Origin: Bugula neritina
Taxonomy: Eukaryota; Bryozoa; Gymnolaemata; Cheilostomatida; Bugulidae
Length of the DNA: 64,000 bases
Assembly: GCA_964035545.1 (NCBI GenBank)
Contig: OZ037768.1
Location: 12,896,175-12,960,174, forward strand
Direction of reading: 5' to 3'
A program made the translations under genes and the position numbers. A model generated the notes under the pieces. It was not told the origin of the DNA. It saw only the letters and a program-made list of their open reading frames with translations, and did no database searches. Shown here piece after piece: positions 46,704 through 58,370 of this stretch (its first letter is position 1; each line of letters starts with the position of its first letter).

Positions 46704-49230
46704 CTGAAAAAGACACAATACTAAAATGTGCAGTCAAATATGCCAATGTATGTATTCGATTAAAATGTTAGCAAAATTAATTTTATAACTTTTTAATCTA
46801 TCTTATGTAAACTGAGAGCATCTTTAACCTACATTTACAATTTTACACAAAACTGTAGAAATTGACTATATACCTAAAAGAATTCTTTAAATGTAAATTG
46901 TAAAAAAATATTCGAGTTTATAGTGCTAACCACTTGTGAAATGCCAACAAATACCAGTCACAGGACTTATAATTGCATTTTTTCACAAACATATATAAAA
47001 GACTGATCAACAAGCAGGTACAAAGATTTTTAATAGACCAATCTGCATATAGGCAACAAAATCAGTTACGCTGGTATTAGTTAAATGAATCTTGTGACAT
47101 AAGAATACTTTGTTTAATGTTCATTGACAAAGCTAGTACCAGTATATAATTTTGTTGTCTGTGAAATAGTATATCAGTAAATGATGTTTACATCTACATT
47201 TCCAGAAGCGTTTTAATTCAGTTTATAGAGTCAATAGCTATTATTCGCAGTTGTTACATTTGCTTCGCAAACTACTGTTTACATTTTCAATATTCATATG
47301 GCCCTCAAATGAAAACCTAGCAACCGGTAATTGAAAATTAACTTTTTTTTCAAAAGTTATACTTCAATTGTTAGATGGACATTTACAACAGGGATAGTAA
47401 TATGAATAGCATTCCTATTTTACCTTAGTGATAGTTCTTTTAGAACTGAGAGCTTAGCAACTATGTTGAATATGTAAAAAAACTTTTTTATATTAAACCC
47501 TTGAAGAGCATCTGCTTACTATGTTGACCAAAGTGCGTAATGAGGAATAAAAGATAAATGAAGGAAGGAAGTATTGTCTTTAAGTTATGTATAGGACTTG
47601 TTTTGATTTATAAAACAAATGGTATAAATTTTATAATATAAACTCACTAAATAACAAATATTGTAAACTGTAAAGTCACAACCATGGGGTAGGAAATACA
47701 AGATTTTTATGTAATCAAAATAGGTTTTGTGTCCTTGAAGTTGCCCTTTATTATCAAAATGTCTGTCAGTTGCCCAAATTCTAATCAATATGACTAGTGT
47801 GAGCAAATTAGCATATCCCAAGATTTTTCATAAGAGCTCCACCCAAATCAAACATGTTTTGAAGTAAAATACATGTGTGTTGGAATGGGATGTGTAGGAG
47901 CTATTCACTTTTTATATATGTCAAATCTAATGTTATGCACACTATTAATTAACTATGCAACAACACAAGTCATCGAAGTTTGGTTAGTTAAATTGGACAA
48001 TTTTGGATGTACCAATACAGTGCGAGAATATCAAAGGGCAGTTAAGCTTGAGCATGGGTCATGACTATTTAAAAATTACTCAAAAACTATGAAACAATAT
48101 AATATGCTAATATAACATTAGCTTTTCGATTTATTATATGTATAAAATAGACAAATTGGCGTTCACACAGCACACTTGAGAATAGTCTGTTGGCTTGCTT
48201 ATATCATGGGACTTTGCAAAACTGTACAAGTCAAAGTAATTATTGATTGTGTATGGTAAAATATTTTGGTAGAGATGATTTCAGCTCTCCTAAAGGCAAA
48301 GTTATTTTCTTGCTCTTTCGTAGAGTATTGCCTGGTTTGTGTTTTTAAGAACAAGTCAAGACCATGTAAAACTCAGCCAATCACAGGTTCGTACCACATT
48401 AAATATCTCACCATGATAACTTATATAAAATTATTCAAGTTCTAGTACAAAATGCATGCTTCTAAAAACAGTTGTAAAACTTTTGCTACATGCATTATGA
48501 AATTTCATATCTTAAGTTTAGAGCATTGAGTTAAGTTTTTAATATTTTAAAATTAAATGTTTGAAAATTGCAGTTAAAAATTACATGTCTGAAAATATAC
48601 CCTAAATGAGCTGCACCACTGCTCCAGCCATAACTGCGAGAAGGCGCAATACACCCTGTGTTGTTATTATAACATTATTGAGTTCATTATTTGGCAGTTT
48701 GGTGTTGTGATACTCATAATTTTGATACACAGCTCACGGGTTAGTTGAGTAATGTATACACCTGTTTACAGTAACAATTTTAAATTTTATTCTGAATTAT
48801 ATAAGCAATATGTATGAAGGTACACTTTGATCGTCGAAACAAATTTGGCCTACTGGCTAGTGATAATTTCCACACCCCAAACATTATAAAATGTGACTTA
48901 CTAAGCTACTAGCTTTGTCAAACGTTATATTTATTGAAATGTCTAGCCGTTATTAAAAACTTATGCTAATCTGTAGAGTTGCATATAAGATAAAGTTGTA
49001 TATTGTAATGGATTCTCATCCTCTATTGTTCTGAAATAACTGTGTGCATCAGTATACTATAAATACTGTTGCGTATCGTTCTTAATGCTGTAATTATAGT
49101 TAAGTAAGCTAGCTTGCTAATGCCTAAGTATGGTGATTACTGTTAAGCTTTCAGCATAATGTAATTTTACTGAAATACGCATTCTGAAGTTATGTAATAT
49201 TTCTTTTACTAATGTTGCTTTCTTTTGTGT
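46704..49230. other. Region upstream of the SLF2-like exons
   Basis: Missing 5' exons of the SLF2-like gene should lie here or farther right on the minus strand, but I could not find one that fits phase 2. A minus-strand ATG near 48634, in a slightly GC-richer patch, opens only a nine-codon frame without a fitting donor. Otherwise nothing recognised. Confidence 0.4.
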
Positions 49231-49234
49231 GTGT

Positions 49235-49315
49235 CCTTTGTTGCTGAGATCGGCATTTCGGAGTCCCGAAATGCCGATATTCGGCATTTCGGAACCCCGA
49301 TCTCGGCAACAAAGG
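49235..49315. repeat. 81-bp compound palindrome
   Basis: The outer arms CCTTTGTTGCTGAGATCGG and CCGATCTCGGCAACAAAGG pair with one mismatch. Inside, CATTTCGG/CCGAAATG repeats form nested hairpins. Much richer in GC than its surroundings. It lies just upstream of a TATA box and an LTR-like block. Confidence 0.85.
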
Positions 49316-49316
49316 A

Positions 49317-49460
49317 ATGTCTTTGTCTCGCTTGTATATAAAAGCCAGCGAGTTCCAGTGTAGTTCAGACTACTACTGGAGCTCGCTGGTAGTAGGACCA
49401 CATAAGCTGTATTTGATGCTAATAAAGTTATCTTCATTCGTATTCAGAATACTTGGCTTA
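49317..49460 (+). mobile_element. LTR-like promoter/polyA block
   Basis: TGTATATAAAAGCC (near 49336) looks like a TATA box, and AATAAAG follows about 90 bp later (near 49421), with a stem CCAGCGAG/CTCGCTGG between. This is the compact arrangement seen at the 3' half of many retrotransposon LTRs. Terminal TG..CA and a target duplication were not confirmed, so it may be a solo LTR fragment or another Pol II unit. Confidence 0.35.
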
Positions 49461-50240
49461 TTCTCTCTAGAGCATGTAGGCACTAGTTGCATTCAAAACC
49501 CACAAGTTTACTACAATATTTTATGTTGCTACCACACAAAATGTTCAAGACTGGTATGTACAAAAATTCACTAAATGTGGCAAGCTTTTAAAATGATTGA
49601 TCTTATGATTGATTACTGAAATTTTCATCAAGTACTAATAGACTTGATTGAGCACCCATTATATATACTGAACACTATATTATAAATGCATTCACTTTGA
49701 TTTGACGAGTTTTGAAGATTTGCAACAGATCAACATTTTCATATAAAAATAGGTTATTTAGTCGAGCAAGAAAAGTTGAAGGAAGTATATCAGCAAGTAA
49801 ACTCAAGTCAAAACATCTTTTACATTTGAGAGAAAGCAAGTTCCAAATCAACATGATTTGGACCAGGTTCTGCAGTGTTCTTTAATTTAACATATTTCCC
49901 TACTGATATCAATATCCGTCTTGCACTTTCTTTTTGAGTAGCACATATTTCAACTAGTATTACTATTGCTACTACTACTAGTCCATCAATATCATCATAG
50001 TCAATATCATACCTGTTAGTAAGCTATTATATATATATTCTGTAAACACATAATATAGTATATACAATTAATATCATTATATACAAGAACTATTTGTTGA
50101 TAATGCAAATGTTTTTATTATTATACACTAATAGAGTATCATTATACAGCTTTAAGATTAAATAATTAATCCAATCAAAATAAAAATTTAGATTATTACC
50201 ATGAAAACTATAATCATTAGGATTATGATTATTATATTTA

Positions 50241-51943
50241 GGGTGTGACTAAAATGGGTGGCCACCCGGTGTCGCGGTCCGTGACACCTATTTTAGCCAT
50301 AAGGAGGGGTTTTGACTAAAATGGGTGTCACGAAAAGTTTTCGTTTTATTTTCAGATTTTTAGACATTTGTGACTGCTGAAATTGTTATTAACTAAATCT
50401 TCAGTGAATAATTAACGTTTCACAATTGTTTAAACCAAAAAACATAAATAAATAATGATTAAATTAAATTAATTTTAACAAAAACTAAACATATCGAGAG
50501 TTATCTTTCCTCATCAAAGATTTAATTTTTACTTAATTTTACTGTTATCGTTATGATCATAGACATGATAACTTATGAAACATATACTTTAAACTAATAA
50601 AAACATTTTGAGCAATATTAACAAACAAAAATGTCTACAAAATGTGAAAACAAAACTAAAAATCTTCGCGACACCCATTTTAGTTAAAATAATCTAGAAT
50701 GACTAAAATGGGTGTCACAAGAATTTTTGATTAGCATTTAGCATTGAGAACAAATATAATTTTACAATTGACATCATTAAACTGCTTTTCCTTTTTTACA
50801 CCTACTTAGCTAACTAAAAAGTTATGAAACTGCAACATACAAATAAATAAAATTAAAGTCATTGTGAAAACCCTTGGGGTCAAAAACTAGGGGGTGTCGG
50901 GAAGAATTCAATACATGTATTTTAACTTAATTTCATAGTTATTTTTCAGTTTCTAGACATGCTGACTATGAAACCATATACATTAAACTAGTAAAAATAC
51001 CGAGAGGAATATTAACAAAAAAATGTTCACAAAATGTGAAAATAAAACTAAAAATCTTTGCGACACCCATTTTAGTCATTTGGGGGGTGCTTTGACTAAA
51101 ATGGGTGTCAGGGTGATTTTTGCTTTATTCTTTAGCTTTTTGGCAATTTTTGTTGCTAAATTGGTTGGTAATCAAAGCTTTAGGGAAACTCTAATATACA
51201 ATAACTGTTTCACCCTAAATGACAGTAGTATTAAATAATAATTTACAATAATAATAAAATATAATAAAAACCGAAGCTATCAGTGACACTGCCTAGAGTT
51301 ATCTTCCCTTAGTTCTTAGTTATGTTTTTATGATTTTTTTATAATATTTGTGAGTATTAGAGATTTTAATAATTTTAATTAGTAAATGCAAGTAAAAGTT
51401 TCAACATGACATAATTTATAGTATCCAAAACCGCCCAGAAAGCTAAAAATAAAGCAGAAATCACCGTGACACCCATTTTAGTCACTGGTGGGTGTTTTTA
51501 CTAAAATGGGTGTCGCGAAGATTTTTAGTTTTGTTTTCACATTTTGTAGACATCTTTGTTTGTTAATATTGCTCAAAATGTTTTTATTAGTTTAAAGTAT
51601 ATGTTTCATAAGTTAGCATGTCTATGATCATAACGATAACAGTAAAATTAAGTGGAAATTAAATTTTTGGTGAGGAAAGATAACTCTCGATAAGTTTAGT
51701 TTTTGTTGAAATTAATTTCATTTAATCATTATTTATTTATGTTTTTTGGTTTAAACAATTGTGAAATGTTAATTATTCACTGAAGATTTATTTAATAACA
51801 ATTTCAGCAGTCACAAATGTCTAAAAATCTGAAAATAAAACGAAAATTTTTCGTGACACCCATTTTAGTCAAAACCCCTCCTTATGACTAAAATGGGTGT
51901 CACGGACCGCGACACCGGGTGGCCACCCATTTTAGTCACACCC
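50241..51943. mobile_element. Foldback DNA transposon with 9-bp target duplication
   Basis: The 1703-bp element starts GGGTGTGACTAAAATGGGTG and ends with its inverse complement. It is flanked on both sides by the direct repeat TTATATTTA (50232-50240 and 51944-51952), a 9-bp target duplication. The inverted arms extend about 450 bp with only scattered differences. The 17-bp motif GACTAAAATGGGTGTCA and its inverse occur as head-to-head pairs at about 50280/50313, 50672/50701, 51062/51094, 51468/51498 and 51855/51886, so the element is built of four units of about 390 bp. The third unit is itself inverted-repeat. No transposase is encoded. A 9-bp duplication points to the Mutator (MULE) superfamily by general knowledge; this is inference. 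Confidence 0.93.
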
Positions 51944-52124
51944 TTATATTTATAATATTTATCTTAATCGAAATCATAATGATAATCCTAATCATAAATA
52001 TTAATTATACCTATAGTGCTAATGATAATATGAATTGATATGGATTAGTAAACGATAACATTAATTATATTTATTATAATAAAATTTCAATTAAAAACTA
52101 TTGATGTATTAATTTATTACTTAA

Positions 52125-52892
52125 AGGATTGCTCTATCTTGTCTAATAAATGGCCATTTAGGTCAAACACACATAATATTGTGTTTTTCTAAGCATGCAT
52201 TGACAAAAATCATTTGACCAAAGGTAGAAAAAGTTAGTTGAAGTTGAGGGTGTAGATTGGTAACAGCCAAAACGCCGATTTTGAAATGAGCTGGGAAATG
52301 TGACGTAACAGCGCCAGCATTCCTGCTGGTCACGTGACTATACAAATGAATAACTATAGAAATATGACTGTGAGATGTGATCTTTCAGCTCGTAATTTGT
52401 ATATTTATAGAAGTGCAAATGTGAATTATCTCAATCTATAGTTTTTTGACATGTTAAATAACATGTATGTGATAACATTAGGCCATATTTTGCTTGTAAG
52501 CATAGAAAAAAGCATTGCAAAAACATGCATTTTTTAGGATGAATGCCTGCGATCAATCTAAACTAGGTCAGGTTGTGCAATATTACGGGCGCACCAAAGC
52601 TGACCTATATAGCGCACTGTAACTGCTTGAGCGTTATTGGTTGATGTTGCGCTCAGCAACCTTGAATACTAGCGTTATAGTTAGCACGTGCAGCATAGTT
52701 ACTGGCGTTCACACGTCATGTATTAGGCTATTCTTTTTCATGGCTGAAAATTTTACCTCCCTCAAAATTGGAATTTTGAAAAGCTGTTTTCTAGGCATAT
52801 ATCCCTTTGCAAAGTCACAATTGTTTGCATACACACTAGATTATAGTTCATAATTATAATGTGATTGTAATAATCTAAGATAGAGCAATCCT
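52125..52892. mobile_element. Non-autonomous DNA transposon with TTAA target site
   Basis: Inverted ends AGGATTGCTCTATCTT and AAGATAGAGCAATCCT (16 bp) are each flanked by TTAA (52121-52124 and 52893-52896). TTAA duplication is typical of piggyBac and Kolobok elements. The 768-bp interior has no transposase; it is less AT-rich and includes a CACGTG-type E-box region (GGTCACGTGAC near 52329). Confidence 0.85.
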
Positions 52893-52904
52893 TTAATGTA
52901 TTAA

Positions 52905-53235
52905 CTACTATTAGTATCATTACTACTGCTGCTGCTACTACATTACTAACTCTACTGCATACAATAATAACTACCACACAATACTAAATCTACTATACAA
53001 TATTGACTCTACCATACAATACTAACTCCACTGCACACAATACTAACTCTTCTGCATACAATACTAACTCCACATAAAATAGTAACTCTACCACACGATA
53101 CTAACTCTACTGCATACAATACTAATTCTACATCATACAATACTAAATCTACTGCATACAATACAAACTATTGCATACAATACTAACTCTACCATAAAAT
53201 ACTAACTCTACTGCATACAACTACTGCTACTACTA
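52905..53235. repeat. Minisatellite, unit about 21 bp
   Basis: Imperfect tandem copies of a unit close to ACTCTACTGCATACAATACTA, with shorter TAC triplets at both ends. It begins right after the TTAA element. Confidence 0.85.
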
Positions 53236-54420
53236 CTACCAGATGTAGATGCAATAATGGAGAAATTGAGAAAAGTCTGTGTTCTAGATTAGAAATGTAG
53301 CAAAAGGAGTTATGTTCTCGAAAGAATTTCAACCTGTGCCCCAAATCAAAATTTATAAAAAACTTGAAAAACTTAGACTATCTCAATTTTTCCACTACTG
53401 CTCCTAAATATACTACTACTACTAGTAGTATTAAAGTTAGTGCTAGTATTACTATCAGTATTGCAATTTACCATTACATTAGTAATGACTAATGGTAATG
53501 GTCCATTACACTTACAACTACCCAGTGCAACTTACAGTTGCAGTATTAGTACAACTAGTACTACAACTGTTATTATAATAAAATTATCAACTACCAACTT
53601 TAAGTGATAATAATTGCTATTATAAATAGAACTATTTATATAGATTAGTATAATATACAATTTGAATTTTCGTAATGATAACTTGAATAATGATTAGGAT
53701 AAATAATGATAATCATATTAACTATTAGTATTACTATTATTATTATATTTATTAAATACATTAATGATTTTAAATATAATTTTATTACATTTAATGATTT
53801 ATATTTAGTTTTACTTATAGTTATACTAACTCATAGTTATACTTATATCTACATTCTAATTCTCATTCTGATTGTGCGACTACAATAACAGATAAGTGAT
53901 AACTTAAACTAACAGTAACACTAACACTAATACAGTAATACTAATACTAATATAAGACTAGTAACTGTAAGAGTAATACTAAAATTATTGTCACACAGAT
54001 CAGCGTATCATTGTGATTTTAAAAGAAACTTCGCAAATGCAGAGTGGTATATATTATAAATATACCACACTGCGCAAATGTATAACGAAAGTAGCTTTTT
54101 AACATTTATAAAAATCGAGAAATGAGTCGACTACCATTGTTTAACGATCGTTTACAATCAAGACTATACATAATTTCGCCGCTATTGAAGAAAAGACAAC
54201 TCTATATTTGCGGTTAGAGGTTTCCTAAGCTTATATCTATGAGTGGTGTTGTAAAATACAACTCCTACTATAGTTTTAGTAGACTGGCAACCAGATTTAG
54301 CAAATGAAACCAAGGTAGTATACTGTGCTTGTATTCCGTTTTATCACTTTCACTGCAAAAATTTACAATTTACTTTTCCTTTCTAGCATTTATCATTTCC
54401 AAGTTTTGTGTTGATGTAAT
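53236..54420. other. Simple-sequence-rich intergenic DNA
   Basis: Many TAC, TAG and TAAT short repeats with no coding signal. A hairpin at 54039-54073 (GCAGAGTGGTATAT against ATATACCACACTGC, one mismatch) is flanked by direct CGCAAATG copies. Confidence 0.6.
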
Positions 54421-54423
54421 AAT

Positions 54424-54697
<274 letters not shown>

Positions 54698-54979
54698 ACA
54701 CTTACACACATCACTTACAAAAATGACATAGTCTCGGGCAAAATTATTGTAATTATCGGAATAATTGTGCGCTTTACACGGGTGGTGATCGAATGGTCAT
54801 CGAGTAGGGCCTACATTTACCCTTGAAAACGCCCTTACATTATAAATTAGGCTGCTCACCAAAGTGGCAAGTTTTGAGAGGCCATCAACCACATTGTTCA
54901 GGGTTTACATAGATTGGCTGCAGTCTTCATTGTGTAGCTACATGCACTAGCCATGTGTTGGTTAGTAGGATAACTCCAT

Positions 54980-55740
54980 ATAACATAATAGAACTAGGAT
55001 TGCTTGTTTTATATGCTTGAATTTAAGTTTCTAATTTTGTGGCTGTTATAATGTTTTGAATGTGTAATTAAATTGATTATTGCTATACATAATATAATAG
55101 ACACAAACAACTATACATAACATACAAAACATTTATAATTATCTAATTCCTTGAAGAAGTGACTCCCAATTTTTCTCACAAATGCTTATATACCACGTGC
55201 TACCATCACACTTGGAGGATTATATATAAATGATTCATCAAATCAAGATTTGTCAAGCATGCAGGGATCTTATGCATAACTAAGAAAAGTTTTTTTCTGT
55301 CACAAACTGAATAGTTTAGTTTGATCAACATAGATTACACAAACTAATCATTTTAATCAATAATTTTTTGTGTGAGAAATTAGGCGGACATTTTTAATTT
55401 TAGATATTTTCGCCCCTATAATAGCTGTTTTAGAACTTTCTATAATCATGCTCATCCATGACTGGTTTTCGGTATTAAATATAATTAGTGTGGTTCACCG
55501 TACCCTTTAACAATAGGCCTACATGCAAAAGTTTTTTAATGTGGAATTCTCAATGAGTAAAAGCGTTTGATTTGATTTACATGCGTGTATTGAATAAGAA
55601 ATATAATTTTATTGTCAAATATAATAGTTACGCAAAAACAAACACTAATTTGCGAAATGAGATCAAAGAAAGGTTGATTTGGTTTACATGTATGTATTGC
55701 ATAAGGAAAACAATTTATCTATAAATATAGTGAGGCAAAA
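54980..55740 (+). repeat. Diverged direct duplication, copy A
   Basis: Shares an ordered series of segments with 59470-60190: ACTAGGATT-CTTGTTTTA, GAAGAAGTGACTCCCAA against GAGGAAGCAACTCCCAA, TCAAGATTTGTCAAGC against TCAAGATGTGTCAAGC, CATGACTGGTTTTCGGT against CATAACTGGTTTGTGGT, GTGTGGTT and TGTGTATTGAA. The order and spacing are kept, so this is an old segmental duplication in the same orientation. No coding content seen. Confidence 0.7.
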
Positions 55741-56329
55741 AAGAAACATTAATATTATGCTGTTCTATAGATGATTATAAGATAACCAGATGTATATAGT
55801 TTTACAGTAAGTGATTTTAATAGACAATGGACACCATCTTATACGATAGCTAACGTTGGCTATTTATTGTATCTTTATAAACAGGAATAAAATTATCATT
55901 GTTTGCTAAAATGCTGCTGAGTAAATTGCTTTACAACATTAAATTACAAATATTTTTACAAAGTCAAATGTGTTTCCTATATTAATGAAAAACCAAAAAT
56001 GAGGGAAGTTGAACTTGGACAACTCAAACGTAGACATGCACAATTTGTCAATCAATCCAAAGTTTCAAGTCAAAATAATGATTCTAGCAAACCACTCAGT
56101 AAATAAAAATATTATACACCTCAAGGTATATGAGTAGAGTATTATATTCATTTAGGCTAGATATACAAAAGGATGTTTGTACGAAAAAAAAGACGCTGAT
56201 AGACATAAGGGTCAAGTCAATACAATGAAATTTCTTCCCAAACATAAAGCAGAAGTAAGCTTAACCCTTGCATTATCTGTCATAAAATCATCTACAGTCT
56301 TTTATTATCATCAAAATATTGCACTCTTC

Positions 56330-56500
56330 TAAGAGAATAAAGTTGGTGTAGCAGTGATTCTCAGTAAGTATGGTGCCAGTGTTGCCTCAACTGCCAGAGC
56401 TGGTTGCACCCACAAGACTGCCAGGGCTGGTTGCACTCACAAGACTGCCAGGGCTGGTTGCACTCCACAAGACTGCCAAAGCTGGTTTATAGTCTACTTT
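56330..56500 (+). pseudogene. Ankyrin half-repeat followed by a 30-bp minisatellite
   Basis: After an in-frame stop the plus strand reads ENKVGVAVILSKYGASV, the second half of an ankyrin repeat, and parallels the real repeat exon at 63767-63862 (AEILLKYGAD). It runs into three to four copies of a 30-bp unit encoding TARAGCTHK-like text (about 56391-56489) and then a stop. The upstream half of the repeat is not recognisable. I interpret it as a broken piece of an inverted copy of the ankyrin-type gene. Confidence 0.5.
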
Positions 56501-56858
56501 TATGTCACCAGCCAAAAGTGAATCATTGTTTGATAACTTTGATAGAGATGACTTCCATATACAGGTTACTTCTGCTTATAATCAATTATAGTAATTTATT
56601 GAGTTAGCTATATAACTCATAAATAGCATTATTGTAGCTTCTATAAGATACAGTTTGAGATTGTATAGAGTTGTAATAGATTCAACATAATTTACTAGTT
56701 ACTATAGTCGCTGATTCTTTACCTTGCTTAATAAATAGGTCACAGTAATATGAGAGAAGAACTTTTGTAACTGAGCACATATTGAGGTTTCAATAAATGA
56801 TCAAAATATATTATACTTGCTGTGATTGTACAATAAAGTTGAAATGATTTTCTTTTAG

Positions 56859-57385
56859 GTGAATGGTATGCAAGATAATGATTGTGAGGCTGTAAAAAAT
56901 TTGCCATTGATTCATACTAACAATCTGAAGGTGACACCTCATACAGGGAAAGTCAAGTGGAATTTAAGCTGTATCATCTATGTTGGTAATAACTATACTG
57001 GAAGTTCCAGCTACAAGCCGAGGTAATATAGAGCTTTATGACAGTCAAAATAATTTACTAGAACTTTTCAAGTTCATTTTAGCATGAAGTGTCTATCCAC
57101 GAGAACTTATACCCAGTGTGATTTTACAATAGCAATGCAATAATTTCCTTTTAGGTGTATGGTATGCAAGATAATGATTGTGAGACTGTTGAAGGTTTGC
57201 CATTGGTCCATACTAACAATCTAGCTGCAGACGACACCTTATACAGGGAAAGTCAGGCGGGCTTCAAGCTGTATCACCTATGTTGGTAATAACCATACTG
57301 AAAGTCCCAGCTACAGGTCGAGATGATATAGAACCTTAAGTTGTATTCAAAATAATTTACTAGATTTTTTCAAGTTTTTTTAGCA
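56859..57385 (+). pseudogene. Two tandem copies of an ankyrin-gene linker exon with its intron flank
   Basis: Two units about 296 bp apart each begin, after a TTTTAG acceptor, with GTGxATGGTATGCAAGATAA (56859 and 57155), encoding VNGMQDNDCE and VYGMQDNDCE. The real linker exon at 62816-62894 (-) begins VYGMQSV. About 84 bp spanning the upstream intron (57089-57172) matches the intron and exon start of the real gene (62883-62966, minus strand) at roughly 90 percent, for example ACAATAGCAATGCAATAATT. The first unit keeps a good donor (CCGAG then GTAATA); in the second it has changed to GAGATGA. Downstream reading frames differ between units, so this is probably a degenerate inverted duplication. 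Confidence 0.65.
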
Positions 57386-57747
57386 TAAAGATATATACAA
57401 AATTGGTAAATTTTTTCATGCTCCCACAACTTTGATGCAATGAGATATAGAGCATGTTTCTTGCGATAATATTGAGTATGGATATAGTACTATCACTAAT
57501 TATAGGAATTACAAGAGTTTCTCTTTAGCAATATTCCAAAACATCCCATCTAGCTGGCTGGTGATATTCAAGCTGATACTTTAAGTATATGACAGAGATT
57601 TGTAACACTCAGCTCTCTGATGACTCTATTCCTCCAGAAAAGGTTTGCTACTTCCAGACATCTCTTTATGTATATCTACTTTGTTGAACTTATGTTCACA
57701 TTGATGTTGGAAACTTCTATTTGCATTTGTTGTTCTGTTTTCTTCAG

Positions 57748-57923
57748 TGAAAGTTCCCAAGACGAGAGGAGCAGCAAATAGTCATGCACACAAAAAAGTC
57801 GACATAACAAGTTATGACAAAGCCAAGACTTGTGAACATGTTGGCACACTCTTCTTAAATCATGTGACCAGTAAGAACGTCCCAGCTCCGGTTCACACCA
57901 AAACTAAGACTCAGGAGTTTTGA
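57748..57923 (+). pseudogene. Exon-like open frame, possible part of the ankyrin-gene copy
   Basis: A good acceptor (TTTTCTTCAG) is followed by 57 open codons, basic and polar (KVPKTRGAANSHAHKKVD near the start, VHTKTKTQEF at the end), then TGA. Composition resembles the basic linker of the neighbouring ANK-ZU5 gene but I see no clear alignment. It may be a terminal exon of a small paralogue or chance. Confidence 0.35.
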
Positions 57924-57958
57924 GAGCTACACCTAAAACTATTGAAGCTACAGAGAAA

Positions 57959-58370
57959 GACATACACAACATTTTTAAACAGCATGGTTTAAGAATCGCA
58001 ATTAAGGCATATAAAAGAGCAGTAACTTCTTTTAGATATTTACCTCAATCTCACAAACCAAATATACAAACCATACAATAAACCAAACAACATTCTCACA
58101 TACCTGTATGCAAAAGCAAATCATTCACTATAGATTCTCCAAAACGAACCAGAATCTATAAACAGACGACTCTCATTCATCTCGTTTAATTCTGCTACAT
58201 TCAGCAACAATGCAATCACCTATCAAGAATCACTCTTCAAAAGCGAACACAATCACAAACTAGAATTTTATAAACCTAGAGCAAGCCCCAAGGAGCCGAA
58301 TCGTTATTATAAGAGGAAAGTAACATGTTTCAACCCCCCCACGCTCCCCCTCTCCCCTTTATTTCAGTAG
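57959..58370 (+). mobile_element. Reverse-transcriptase fragment of a decayed retroelement
   Basis: DIHNIFKQHGLRIAIKA and, after a frameshift, PESINRRLSFISFNSATFSN, ITYQESLFKSEHNHKLEFY and KRKVTCFNPP follow the conserved order found at the C-terminal side of a widespread family of animal retroelement proteins (PESINxRLSxIS, YQxALxxSGYNxKL, RxxxWFNPP). Stops and frameshifts show it is dead. I would place it near Penelope-like elements, but the class is uncertain. Confidence 0.75.

Noticed and set aside
47585-47821. A 78-codon minus-strand frame
   Set aside because: Low-complexity hydrophobic text with no splice-consistent link to the SLF2-like exons and no recognised motif.
50241-51943. Possible paired convergent genes or an assembly inversion artefact
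   Set aside because: The perfect 9-bp direct duplication at both borders and the differences between arms fit a real foldback transposon.
52905-53235. Possible CRISPR array
   Set aside because: The repeats are continuous tandem units without unique spacers, in an animal genome.
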